Shown here: one piece after another, positions 35,746-46,586 of the stretch
How the letters are laid out: each line of letters opens with the position of its first letter
Numbering within the stretch: position 1 is the first letter of the stretch
Assembly: GCA_004352715.1 (NCBI GenBank)
Contig: SCFE01000092.1
Coordinates: forward strand, 1,427,966 to 1,491,965
Direction: 5' to 3'
Length of the DNA stretch: 64,000 nt
DNA from: Hofstenia miamia
Lineage: Eukaryota; Xenacoelomorpha; Acoela
Program-made: the position numbers and the translations under genes
The notes under the pieces: generated by a model
Databases searched by the model: none
What the model saw: the letters and a program-made list of their open reading frames with translations, nothing else
What the model was told of the DNA's origin: nothing

Positions 35746-36593
35746 TTAAAATTTTTAGTAAAATCGTTGGAATAGACTACTATTACAATTTTTTAATGTA
35801 TTTAATTTTGAAATTGTATTATATTGTTTGTAAATGTCGTTAAGGATATTTAGCACTGATAAATTACTTTTGTAATAAGCGTGACTGATAATTTTTTGCT
35901 AGTTTTTTCATTTGTTGAGTGGTATCTCTAATGATTTAGTTATACGTGCTGTCGTCAATAAGGAATTTATCCTATAAAGAAATATGTTTTCATGCTATTC
36001 TAAGTTAGAATATCAAGTAGATTTCTGCGAAACCAGACCCATGACATTTTTCAACCTCTTGGTCCTGTGAGGTCCCACATCATGCATTTTATTTTGTCCA
36101 AAATTGACAAAAAATATTAGGATTTTTCCTAAATCCGTAGTCCCAGTTTCTTCATTTATGATTCCAGTCCGACTGAAATATTTCGTCTCAAGTCCTGTTC
36201 AGCAGAACAGTACACCATTTTCTTAATAAATTTTAAAATCTTTGAAATGGATTGATAAAATTAAATATATTGATTAACAACAAAAGCAAAAATTTGAAAG
36301 AAATGGGCTATTAGTTAATGAAAACTAATGGTAAATTCTTGAACTTAAGCATCATGCAATAACATTCACAATTTTTTACCAAAATCTGACCATTGCGTTA
36401 TTTCCATTTTGATAGACAATGCTAGTGAAATACATCAAGCTCCTTTCAAAATAAAAGGAATCCTTGAAAAAACACTTGTATAAAAGTAATTACTCAAAAA
36501 TGGCAAATATAGTTCAACTGTCATCAAAGGTGCTTTTTCAAAATATTTTATTGATGGTTTTGAATTTGTTCGCTATAAAATTTAACATCTTAC
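34746..36593. other. AT-rich non-coding stretch
   Basis: No gene or transposon end recognised. A (TA)n array lies at 35709-35742. Confidence 0.45.
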
Positions 36594-36723
36594 AGAAAAG
36601 TGATTTGAAGAATGGTTTCTTCCTTTGATCAAGCAAATCGAGAAGATAGTCAGAGTAGATGTTGGATTCATGTGAATTTGCAAAAACATTGAGATTGCTG
36701 CTTGACACTTTATTGAGCTTCAT
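36594..36723 (-). CDS. Candidate orphan first exon, unknown protein
   Basis: Starts with ATG at 36723 and stays open for 43 codons plus one base to a strong GTAAGA donor. The peptide (MKLNKVSSSNLNVFANSHES, then NIYSDYLLDLLDQRKKPFF) is balanced in composition and uses more G/C-ending codons than random frames here. No downstream exon was recognised on the minus strand. Confidence 0.3.
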
Positions 36724-37600
36724 GTCATAATAATAAACTGTAATAAATCAAATATTGCACTCTTTAATTTGATTGGCTGTGATGCTTGAAAAATGTTTTC
36801 TGTTAAAAACATTACTTAAATTCTATTTTAGATTCTAGCTTTAAGGCCATTATTTTAATTTCCTGTTCAGTTTGTCATTATAATATACTCTGTCAAAAAT
36901 TGAATGGACTGCTGTTGCCACAGGGAAGCAATAAATTAAAACGATGCTAGATTAATTAATCTGTTTAACGACATAAAGCTATTTAGTGAAAGATTTTAAA
37001 TAAAACAAGAAATCCCTTTAATAGCTTATAGATAACTTCATTGAACTATGTCAATATATTAAGACAAATTATTTATCCTTTAAGTGGATTGCCTATCATT
37101 TTTACTGTCAATCTCTATTCTTTAAGTTATATTGTTATTTTGAAAACAGTGAAATAGTAAGCTGATGGTAAACTAATAAATTATTCAGAAATAATTCAAA
37201 AATTTACTTGAATTTCAATTAAGTTTACCTCAGAAGAATTGAATTTAATTAAATTACAAATTTTGCATATGATATTTCTATCATTATTCAATAAATTTTA
37301 CCTACACACAAAATTTTGCAGCAAAAATTTATCATGGATATTTCTTTATTTCTTTAGTTTCAGAATAAAAAGAATATATAGCCAATTGATTTAAATATAT
37401 ATATAATTAAAATATGCATGATAACCAAATTTGCGTGGGAGAAATAGCCAAATTGTCAAAGGCAGAAAAAATCAATACATAATCACATTTTTGGTAATTC
37501 CAATCAACCAATAAGTAATTTAACCATAATTAGTGGACTTCAAGCCTACTTCAAAAAAGATTGCTATTTTCAATTTCATACCGTTGAGAACTGTGTACAA
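36724..37600. other. Non-coding, nothing recognised
   Basis: AT-rich flank; 37601 onward shows transposase similarity. Confidence 0.4.
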
Positions 37601-38230
37601 CATCAAACAAAGGTATGACAATCTCCTGCTTGACAGCATTACAGTAGCGCAGTGATGCCGATAGTGAAGAAATTGTCGCTAAATTGCAAAAAATCATTGA
37701 AGTTAATGAGATCGATTGGCAGGAAGTTGGAGGTGTGTGAAGTTTTGGTTCGTCGAATTTTTAATGAAGATTTTCGCTGCAAGGTCTTATGTTTTGCGCT
37801 GAGGTCAATTTTTGTCACAAGAAACTAAACAAAAAAGATGGAAAAAGGCAGATGTGGTTTTAGGATAATGTGCTTGAGTTCTGCGAAAAGGATGTTTGGC
37901 CACCATGTTCACTGGATTGCAAACCTGTTCAACAATTTTTTATTGGGCGTTTGTGAGCATGAAGTCAATAAGTACTGCCATGAAGATATCGTGTACTTGA
38001 TGTTGATGGTCTTACAAATATTGACCAATCTTAAAAAAGATGTTGTGGCAAAACATTGGAAGAGATTTCGGCATCGTCTAGAAGCCGTGATAGATAATGA
38101 ATAAATTTACACTAATAAACATATTTATGAAAGTGGTTCACATTTTGTTATCACCACTGCATTAAATTTTTTGTTGCGATTGTTTTTATGTGTCATTAAA
38201 AGTTTTGCCAATTTATCGCACGCACCCTGT
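37601..38230 (+). pseudogene. Mariner-like transposase relic, copy 1
   Basis: In order: VRRIFNEDFRCKVLCF (helix-turn-helix end), a short gap, then in another frame DVWPPCSLDCKP, corresponding to WPPxSPDxNP of the catalytic core. Finally, in the frame 37838-38104, come GVCEHEVNK and NLKKDVVAKHWKRFRHRLEA. Much of the core, including the first catalytic Asp, is deleted. The 3' end (read inward from 38230: CAGGGTGCGTGCGATAAATT) is a mariner-style terminal repeat abutting TA repeats. The 88-codon frame is only the last part of the transposase. Confidence 0.75.
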
Positions 38231-38261
38231 ATATATATATATATATATATAATATATGCAT

Positions 38262-38297
<36 letters not shown>
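38231..38297. repeat. (TA)n array between two transposon ends
   Basis: TA repeats interrupted by ATGCATCTATA. They abut the mariner 3' end on the left and an AGTCATATGAAAAAGTATTG Tc1-style terminus on the right. Confidence 0.8.
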
Positions 38298-38302
<5 letters not shown>

Positions 38303-38933
38303 ATATGAAAAAGTATTGTGTCTGTGCATGATTTTCAATCTTGAATTTTAATGTGACATAGGTTTGCTTTATCCATTCTAATGTGATTAATTCCTTTGAT
38401 GAATTACTTGTCACAAATGACAATTGCGCGAGAGTTTCTACAATGCAGTCTTATCTAATCAAATCCCATTTTCAGATTCTTTTTAGTCGACTACAATTTG
38501 AAGTCGTTCCAACCACATTTCGTCATGGTTCTTGAATTGTCACACCTAAATTAATTGCTTTTTGTTTATTATCTCACATAACATATAATATCTCTACCTT
38601 ATACTGTTTTATATCCTTTTTAACACGCAACGCGATTACGGGAACAAACTCAGCAACTGGGTGACCAAATAGTAGCCCTCTACCAGCATACAAACACAGT
38701 CAACTCAAACTGCTACTGCAAAGTCAATTTTGGTAGCTATAGTAAAAAAAATTATATCATTCTCTAGCTAATCAATAGCTGCATTAATATATCATTAAAT
38801 ACAAGGAATTTCTCGGCGCCAAGGCGCCTCGTAGCTCTTACCATATAGATCATAACTTCAAATACTAATTGCGCCTCTAACCCTAATAGAAGTTGTAATC
38901 CTAGCCGTGCTAACCCTAATTTTATGTCAGGCT
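38298..38933. other. Probable Tc1-like non-autonomous sequence; otherwise unassigned
   Basis: Begins with AGTCATATGAAAAAGTATTG, a form typical of Tc1-family termini. The opposite end is not evident. A GC-richer patch at 38805-38835 (CTCGGCGCCAAGGCGCCTCG) is palindromic. The region ends at a single N (38934) that looks like a join. Confidence 0.35.
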
Positions 38934-38934
38934 N

Positions 38935-39478
38935 TGCAAAAAATCATTGAAGTTAATGAGATCGATTGGCAGGAAGTTGGAGGTGTGTGAAGTTTTGGTT
39001 CGTCGAATTTTTAATGAAGATTTTCGCTGCAAGGTCTTATGTTTTGCGCTGAGGTCAATTTTTGTCACAAGAAACTAAACAAAAAAGATGGAAAAAGGCA
39101 GATGTGGTTTTAGGATAATGTGCTTGAGTTCTGCGAAAAGGATGTTTGGCCACCATGTTCACTGGATTGCAAACCTGTTCAACAATTTTTTATTGGGCGT
39201 TTGTGAGCATGAAGTCAATAAGTACTGCCATGAAGATATCGTGTACTTGATGTTGATGGTCTTACAAATATTGACCAATCTTAAAAAAGATGTTGTGGCA
39301 AAACATTGGAAGAGATTTCGGCATCGTCTAGAAGCCGTGATAGATAATGAATAAATTTACACTAATAAACATATTTATGAAAGTGGTTCACATTTTGTTA
39401 TCACCACTGCATTAAATTTTTTGTTGCGATTGTTTTTATGTGTCATTAAAAGTTTTGCCAATTTATCGCACGCACCCT
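38935..39478 (+). pseudogene. Mariner-like transposase relic, copy 2 (exact duplicate of copy 1)
   Basis: From TGCAAAAAATCATTG onward the sequence repeats 37685 onward at a constant offset of 1250 bp, including the identical 88-codon frame (39088-39354) and the terminal repeat into the TA array. It starts immediately after a single N. Identity of a decayed element together with its microsatellite flank points to an unmerged assembly overlap or a very recent duplication. Confidence 0.8.
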
Positions 39479-39900
39479 GTATATATATATATATATATAT
39501 AATATGCATCTATATTATATATATATATTTATATATATATATATATNNNNNNNNNNNNNNNNNNNNNNNNNNNNNNNNNNNNNNNNNNNNNNNNNNNNNN
39601 NNNNNNNNNNNNNNNNNNNNNNNNNNNNNNNNNNNNNNNNNNNNNNNNNNNNNNNNNNNNNNNNNNNNNNNNNNNNNNNNNNNNNNNNNNNNNNNNNNNN
39701 NNNNNNNNNNNNNNNNNNNNNNNNNNNNNNNNNNNNNNNNNNNNNNNNNNNNNNNNNNNNNNNNNNNNNNNNNNNNNNNNNNNNNNNNNNNNNNNNNNNN
39801 NNNNNNNNNNNNNNNNNNNNNNNNNNNNNNNNNNNNNNNNNNNNNNNNNNNNNNNNNNNNNNNNNNNNNNNNNNNNNNNNNNNNNNNNNNNNNNNATATA
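39479..39900. repeat. (TA)n microsatellite with assembly gap
   Basis: TA arrays around N at 39547-39895, directly abutting the next transposon end. Confidence 0.9.
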
Positions 39901-41086
39901 CAGTACTACCCAAAAGTCCGGAAAAAAATAAAATTTAAATTTTTTGATTGGTTAGTTAATTTCAGCCAATCAAATTAAAGCACGTTATTGCATATATAAT
40001 GGAGTTTATTCCGAAAATGTTTTCATTGTTAATTAAGATTATTTTTCATCATGGATTTAGAAACGCGTATAGAGGTTGTTTAATTATACTTCAGCAATGG
40101 CAAATCTGCGACAGCTGCTATTCGTGCCTACAAATCTGCCCACAAACTACACCATAATCCCTTCACTGCTAATGCTGTTACAAAACTCATTACACGGTTC
40201 AGAGAAACGGGCTGTGCGACAGACAAACTGCGAACTGGAAGGCCGAGCTTAGAAGAANCTTGAAAACGCCGGAGGCATATTTGAACATTTACTATAGTTC
40301 TTCATAAACTCCCCTTACTNNNNNNAATCCCTTCACTGCTAGTGCTGTTACAAAACTCATTACACGGTTCAGAGAAACGGGCTGTGTGACAGACAAACTG
40401 CGAACTGGCAGGCCGAGCTTAGAAGAAGATCGCAAGCCTGTTGTTCAAGCGAATTTGGAACTTTTGAAATCTCAACATTCTCACGGTGTTGCCAGTTCGG
40501 TCTCAGTCGCACGCATTAGTGGAATACCCCAAAGCAGCGTGCATCGCATTATCTGGCAACAATTACACTGACATGCTAAAATCACACGTAGTGCCACAGC
40601 TAAGGAGGAAGCGTCAGCTTGCACATGTAGTGTTCCAGCAAGATGGGGCGCCTCCACATTATTCCGTTGCAGCTAAAACTTACCTGAAGACGGTTTTTGG
40701 CGATGAGAGGATCATCTCGAGAGGCTTTCCGCAAAATTGGCCTGCTCACTCTCCAGATCTATCACCTCTGGACTATTACTTCTGGAGCGTGGTGAAGGAC
40801 AGGGTATATTATAATTTTATCCCTGCTAACCTAGACCAGTTAAAAGAACGGATTACTAAGGTGATTGCTGAGTTCAACCAAGAGGAGTTAAAGCGTTCGG
40901 TCATGAATCTTCCTGCTCGACTAGAGCTTCTCCTTGAAAACGCAGGAGGCATATTTGAACATTTACTATAGTTCTTCATAAACTCCAGTTACTTGTCTAC
41001 TTGTATTTGTTATATAAATCAGTATTGTTAATATATTTTTTTATATTTGCAAATTTTATTTTTTTCCGGACTTTTGGGTAGTACGG
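39901..41086 (+). mobile_element. Mariner-like transposon with near-perfect terminal repeats, internally scrambled
   Basis: Left end CAGTACTACCCAAAAGTCCG; right end read inward CCGTACTACCCAAAAGTCCG, with the match continuing through AAAAAAATAAAATTT. TA lies outside each end (39899-39900, 41087-41088). The interior contains the transposase N-terminus twice and a fragment of its 3' end between them (40259-40319), separated by N at 40258 and 40320-40325, so the assembly has fused at least two element copies. Confidence 0.85.
40051..40971 (+). pseudogene. Mariner-like transposase, broken, partly duplicated
   Basis: The first copy starts at ATG 40051 (MDLETRIEVV, then an in-frame stop, then NGKSATAAIRAYKSA and TGCATDKLRTGRPS), the helix-turn-helix DNA-binding domain. 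The second copy (40326-40571) repeats this and continues to SSVHRIIWQQL. A deletion then joins to YTDMLKSHVVPQL (frame 40486-40971), so the middle and the first catalytic Asp are gone. The core has FQQDGAPPHYSVAAKTYL and NWPAHSPDLSPLDYYFW. The two acidic residues are Asp and Asp with 42 residues between, unlike the 34 of classical Tc1/mariner. The C-terminus is ENAGGIFEHLL. Confidence 0.8.
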
Positions 41087-41099
41087 TATATATACATAT

Positions 41100-41260
41100 A
41101 TAAATTTGAAAAAAATCGGTAATATATCAGCCAATATTGGTGCTATCGTCTTTGAATCAAGTTTAATCGATTGGAAATTGAATTTTACATCAACTAGAGT
41201 CCTTTTTAGACGTCTCAAGCAAGTAAAAATTGGCATAAAAAAATTTTAAAAAAATGATTA
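41100..41260. repeat. Dispersed repeat, copy A
   Basis: The reverse complement (GGACTCTAGTTGATGTAAAA then TTCAATTTCCAATCG) resembles 43183-43225 on the plus strand (GGACTTTTCTAGATGTAATT then TTTAATTTCCAATCG). It is probably part of a miniature element; ends are not defined. The rest to 41557 is unassigned. Confidence 0.4.
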
Positions 41261-41561
41261 AAAAAATTTTGGATTTGAAAAAAAATCTTGGCATAGGTGA
41301 AAAAAGCATTTCAACCTGTGTAGGTATACAAATTTGGGTTAAATTCTGATGTAAATTTAGGTTGGAGAACCAAAATGCACTGTATGTCACAAAATCACAA
41401 GGCCGGTCAGGTGTCTGCATGACGCATCCAATACATCAATTGTGGCCAGCAATGACTGACAAGATGAGAATCTGGCCCAAATGTATCAATTCGACGTCTC
41501 TTCGCACAAACATGCAAAACTAAGGAGTAGGCGTGGCTAACTCACTTTTGATGGGTTNNNN

Positions 41562-42685
41562 ACCATACCACTTTAATTTGTTCCTTCAGATCGTCGAGTG
41601 ATGTGCATTACGCTTCCTTAGACAGTTTTTGATGTGATGCCAGCAATTGTCTATGACGTTGAAGTCTGGGGAGTTTCCCAGCCAGTTCTCAAGCAGCCGA
41701 AAGTCTTGTGATGCAATCCACTGTTTCACAACTTTGGCGCTGTGGCAAAGAGCACGATCTTGTTGTAGTACAGATGTTCCGCGAAGCTGCATAAACATGG
41801 GAACTTCCTCCTGAATTATTTTGAGGTAGGCCTTGGCTGTGACTGTCTCGTTGAGAGGAACAAAATGCAGACAAGCACGCCCATTCGCAGTTATAGCACC
41901 CCAAATCATCACAGAAGGTGTTGAGTGGACAGTTTGTTGCATTTAACGTGTGTTGAATCTTTGTTTTCTTGGTCGGCGAACGTGTGGCCGGTTTGATGTA
42001 AACTGGCAAATCTTGGATTCGTCACTACACATTATTGATGCCGCATTTCAGGGGTGTAGTGTTGGTATTGCCTGCAAAAGCGCAACCGGTTTCGAATGCT
42101 TGTTGAAGACAATTGGGGTTTGGCTGCCGGTTAGCACGATGGAAGATCAAAGGTAGTATTTAATCGACGCCTAGTGGTGCGTGTTGATATACATTCTGCA
42201 CTACCGCACCTAGATTTGCTTTGACTTCAGAGGATGAAGAGAATGGTTGGTTGACGACGTAACGGTGAATGAGACCGTCAGTCTGAGGGGTTGTCACTTT
42301 TGGTCTTCCAGACCGCTTGCAAGAGGAAAAATTTTGCAGTTGCTGATAGCGAGTAACACTTGTGGATACCGACGATACGGACACACCCATTCTAACAGCT
42401 ATAGCGCGATAATTGTACCCCTCCTCGTACAAGATATGAGTTTGAGCACGCTTTGTTTGTGAAATTTCACTACCACGGACCATATTTCAAACTATGAGGT
42501 TAGTCCGTTTTCAGTGAAAATATATTTTGTGTAAATCTAAAGTTGTGTTAATTTGATTGGCTAAATGAATCTGTTGTAAATTCTTAGAAAAAATTGGGAA
42601 TTCCAGGAATTTTACGACGTTTCCAGGAAATAGCAAAAAACACGCTTTAGACAGGTTACTGTTCCCAAACTTTTGGCCAGTACTG
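41562..42685 (-). mobile_element. Tc1-like transposon, left end lost at a 4-N gap
   Basis: The right end read inward is CAGTACTGGCCAAAAGTTTG followed by GGAACAG, a classic Tc1 terminal repeat, with TA at 42686-42687 running into a TA array. The transposase reads leftwards from 42483. The opposite terminus is missing: sequence before the N at 41558-41561 does not match. Confidence 0.8.
41570..42483 (-). pseudogene. Tc1-like transposase with frameshifts
   Basis: The N-terminal frame 42483-42160 (107 codons, MVRGSEISQTKRAQTHILYE) carries the first helix-turn-helix (YRAIAVRMGVSVSSVS) and a GRPK hook. After a frame change, CSDESKICQ holds the first catalytic Asp. The frame 41942-41586 carries SVMIWGAITANGRACLHF, LQQDRALCHSAKVV with the second Asp, and NSPDFNVIDNCW. 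There the third acidic residue is Asp instead of the usual Glu, 35 residues from the second. A last frameshift is followed by DDLKEQIKVVW. All catalytic carboxylates are present but the frame is broken at several points. Confidence 0.85.
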
Positions 42686-42984
42686 TATATATATATATAT
42701 ATATATATNNNNNNNNNNNNNNNNNNNNNNNNNNNNNNNNNNNNNNNNNNNNNNNNNNNNNNNNNNNNNNNNNNNNNNNNNNNNNNNNNNNNNNNNNNNN
42801 NNNNNNNNNNNNNNNNNNNNNNNNNNNNNNNNNNNNNNNNNNNNNNNNNNNNNNNNNNNNNNNNNNNNNNNNNNNNNNNNNNNNNNNNNNNNNNNNNNNN
42901 NNNNNNNNNNNNNNNNNNNNNNNNNNNNNNNNNNNNNNNNNNNNNNNNNNNNNNNNNNNNNTATATATATATATATATATATAT
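42686..42984. repeat. (TA)n microsatellite with assembly gap
   Basis: TA arrays flank N at 42709-42961; the left array begins exactly at the Tc1 element end. Confidence 0.9.
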
Positions 42985-43049
42985 GAAATTGCAAAAATTT
43001 TGCAAAAACGATAAGCAAAATTGTTAGTAAATATGTACACATATATTTA

Positions 43050-43270
43050 CATTTTAGTGTCGTGGGGATACATGGGGTTCCATGGATATCACCACAAAAA
43101 TTATCGTGGGGTGAGGTAGGGTGGGGATCGAAAGTCTTTCCCATGGACAAGCCTGATAGTAGGCCATGTCATAGACTACTTTTGAGGACTTTTCTAGATG
43201 TAATTTTTAATTTCCAATCGAATGCACTACGTGTTAATTTTTTGAATAATTTGCAATTTCATAGCTTGTT
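43050..43270 (+). repeat. Dispersed repeat, copy B, with GC-rich head
   Basis: GTCGTGGGGATACATGGGGT and GTGGGGTGAGGTAGGGTGGG form a G-rich head. The part from 43165 resembles copy A at 41.1-41.26 kb in the opposite orientation. Short frames here are not genes. Confidence 0.4.
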
Positions 43271-45774
43271 CTACCCACATTAAAGCAATAATGTATCTGT
43301 TTTTAACATATTCAGCCTGAACCCGGCCTTCCGATATTGATTTAAAAAAAAATATGATAATTGTATCATAATATATTGAATAATTGGTGATTTCACATTC
43401 GTCACTATTTGTCACAATAAGATACATGATGTATATATATATATATGTATGTATATTATATATATTATATTCTTACATATACTACTTTCAATTGAAAATA
43501 TTTTCTATTTTTTTGCAAAAAATCTAGCCTGAATACAAGCATTGTTTAAATAATAATAAAAATATTATAATATTAAATCAATCGTGTCCTATATGCTGCA
43601 TTACTTTGAGCATTAGTTGCTATATAAAAAAGAGCTTTGTAATTTATAAAGACTTAAATACTGTATATTATGCAATAGTTATTTTTAATATTAAAACTTG
43701 TGAAAGAGCTATTGAAGTTCTCCAGGATGTTGTAAATATCTTGCAAATCAGACGAAAATACATGAACTAATTGCTCTCTAAATTAAGACTGCCTGCTTAT
43801 TGTTTCTAGATAGACATAAACAAACATCTCAAGAAATTTGAATCACTTTAAATGCACACCACTAAGCAGAGGAAAACTAAATTGATTTGCTTCAAAATAA
43901 GTGTTCATTACATGTTTTACAACAAAGTGAAATAGCGCGATTTAAACAAGAATGCTTATTCAGCAATAAATCGTCATAGAGGGTTTTATAGATTCATAGG
44001 TTTTGGTGTAAAACGTGTTTGAAATAGACACTTGCAATTTTTCTATTGAAAAATCGACGCCGGAATAAAATTTTTAAAAATCCTGGCAAGTTCTTTAAGA
44101 GATCAACAACATAATATGGAATAGTGAAATGTCAGACAAAAGCTTCCTGACAGGGATTGATCATAGAGGCTTTTCTAGATGATAAAGAAACGTCAGAAGA
44201 TGCTATGTATTAACATAGCAAATTTCAAACACACGAAATTGAAGATAATATTTCTCAGATTATTAAATGAACCTAATTTCTTCCTATGGTAAGTTTTTTG
44301 TTTAGCAAATCAAAACCACGGACTTGTAACTTATGTTGTTTATCTCAGAATTGGCGATCAATGAATAAATACATTTCGCTATTGATTATGGATTTTTATT
44401 TATGCTAAAATTTCGAATAAAACAATATTTGCAAAGATGCATGTCACTATTATATAATAAATTTCTATCATCTGCAGCAGACTATTGCTTATATGAACTA
44501 CGAATTATTTCATGTATTTTAAAGTAATTTTCACAAGCAAGATAATTTAATTATATTGTAAAGAATCTCTACTAGATATGTTTAATATTACAAATTCCTA
44601 TTTTTAAGGCAACTTCTTACAATGAATGGTGGCGTTTGGGTGAGATGTTTTAGTAAATTCTACTCTAAATCGACAGGCCGTGTATATGGGTGGCTTTAAG
44701 TTAAATTCAGTGGAATTGGTTTAACTCAATTTGTCATACATGCGCCATGCAGTCTTTTTAATTTTTAATTTGCTGTACAAGTCAATATTTTAGAAGTCTT
44801 AGCACAGTCTTACAATATCCAAAATTATTTTCTATGCCTTTCCAAGTTCATTTAGAATTAACGCTTCTGCTTGCTTAGACATGGATGTCGCAGTAATAAC
44901 TATGTCTATAAGTCTATAAAATACTCATCAATGATTCTATGGGTTGTTATTTATGTTAATGGTCTCACTAAATAAGAGAATCCTATAATTGCTTTGATTC
45001 TTTGTAAAGCATTGCTGTTAACGTAAGTTATTTAATTAATTTTGCGTTAATATACAATACATTTCAAATGAGAGATAAAAATTTAGACAATTAGATTATT
45101 ACAAGTTTGAGCAAATTAACTTTATATCAGGAAAATTGATTGCACTCTATATATATAGCTATATGTTATAGTACCTAAAAGACATATAGAATGGAAATAT
45201 TTTTCAATTGACGGAAGATAGAATATATTTAGTGATGTATACTACTCAATTATGTTATGACAAGTCGATCTTCATATTATATATAAATAAGGAGAATGTC
45301 AAATACCTTCAAATACCTCTAATACAACTCACTGCATAACACACAGGCATTTACAGATTTGCTTATATGGTCGCAAATTGCCAAGGATGCGAGAAATCTC
45401 CTTATGACAAAGATGAATCATAGGATTGAAATTTTGCATTAATGGAGACTATTATCTGATAGGTTAGCAATTAAATTATTGCTCAATGAATGGCATGTAT
45501 TTTTGATAACACTAAAAATAACCTCTTATTTAAACTAAATAAAGGTGTATATTTGCAAACGAATGCAAATGTTCGTATTTAAGTTTGAGTTGCACATGGT
45601 AGCATTGATGTTATAAATTGATGTTTACTCGATTCAGATTTCATTTTCAGTCACATTAAATGTTTGAAGTTGTATAGACGTTTAGTTGCTAAAAGCATAG
45701 TTACATTATTGCAAATTTCAGGAAATAAACTAAAAATTTAAATTACAGTACACTATTTCATTTTAATTTTTTAG
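43271..45774. other. AT-rich non-coding stretch
   Basis: No supportable feature apart from short TA/TATG arrays near 43432-43470 and 45150. Confidence 0.45.
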
Positions 45775-45902
45775 GAGTAGTCATGCATTCAGTTGAAAAG
45801 GGCAATACTTTTCATGTAGATCATGTAGAAAAATTAATTATAGAATGGGTAAGGAAAGCCCAAGATAGAAGAGAACGCCATAGATTAAGAAATGCGAGAA
45901 TG
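45775..45902 (+). CDS. Candidate orphan exon, 42 codons, unknown protein
   Basis: The T-rich acceptor TTTTAATTTTTTAG precedes 128 bp open in one frame, ending ATG before GTTTTA. The peptide includes HSVEKGNTFHVDHV and EKLIIEWVRKAQDRRERHR, followed by LRNARM: hydrophilic, helical and Arg-rich, looking like a juxtamembrane or coiled segment. Composition and openness are clearly unlike the surrounding AT-rich DNA. The donor is weak. I do not recognise the family. A miniature element starts 24 bp downstream. Confidence 0.4.
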
Positions 45903-45925
45903 GTTTTATATATATATATATAAAT

Positions 45926-46383
45926 ATAGAGTCGCTTTGTACATTGAGGAATCGCTGTGTACACTTGAGACTCGCTGTGTACACCCATGAAAATTTTTTA
46001 AAATATTTTTACAGTACATTCTAAATTTTGGGGTTTTTAACACCTAAACTATTTCAATTTGTAAAATGTTGTTGCTGATGTGCATTCCTTTGCAATTAAT
46101 ACATAAATTAAGCATTGTTAAGAAAATAATAGCTAAAAAACTTAGAAAAAAATTTTATAAACTCTCTGTGTACCCTTATAAAATTTTGAAGTTGCATAAA
46201 ATTAACAATATTTTGCAAATATATTGCATTGTGCTTCTTATTAACGATTCTGTTATTAAAAGTTTAAAAAAACAATTTTTAAAAGCATGGGGGGCCAGAG
46301 TCGCTGTGTACCTTTGAAATTACGACCCAGAGTCGCTCTGTACAGGCAACCAGTCATTTTCAAGGTACACAGCCACTCTATAT
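45926..46383. mobile_element. Miniature element with 20-bp iterated terminal motifs
   Basis: Three tandem 20-bp units at 45929, 45949 and 45969 share GARTCGCTKTGTACA-type sequence. The right end has two more direct copies (46298 and 46330: GAGTCGCTGTGTACC, GAGTCGCTCTGTACA) and an inverted one (46380-46361). Left end TATAGAGTCGCTTTGTACAT and right end read inward TATAGAGTGGCTGTGTACCT form the terminal repeat. (TA)n flanks both sides. No transposase is encoded; the frames at 46066-46487 are repeat-derived. Confidence 0.7.
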
Positions 46384-46522
46384 TTATATATATATATATA
46401 TATACATTCTTAAATGTGTATATACTGGTAAATTACCCCTCTAGACAAAAAGTAAGTTTCCATTTCCACGTAGCAAACAATAAATGATCCAAAAAAGTTT
46501 ATGAATATCAAGTACAAAAGAA

Positions 46523-46541
46523 NNNNNNNNNNNNNNNNNNN

Positions 46542-46580
<39 letters not shown>
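46523..46580. repeat. Short gap and (TA)n array
   Basis: N at 46523-46541 followed by a TA array. Confidence 0.85.

Positions 46581-46586
<6 letters not shown>

Noticed and set aside
37838-38104. 88-codon frame, repeated at 39088-39354, as a host gene
   Set aside because: It is the C-terminal end of a decayed mariner transposase (GVCEHEVNK, NLKKDVVAKHWKRF), with the upstream parts in other frames.
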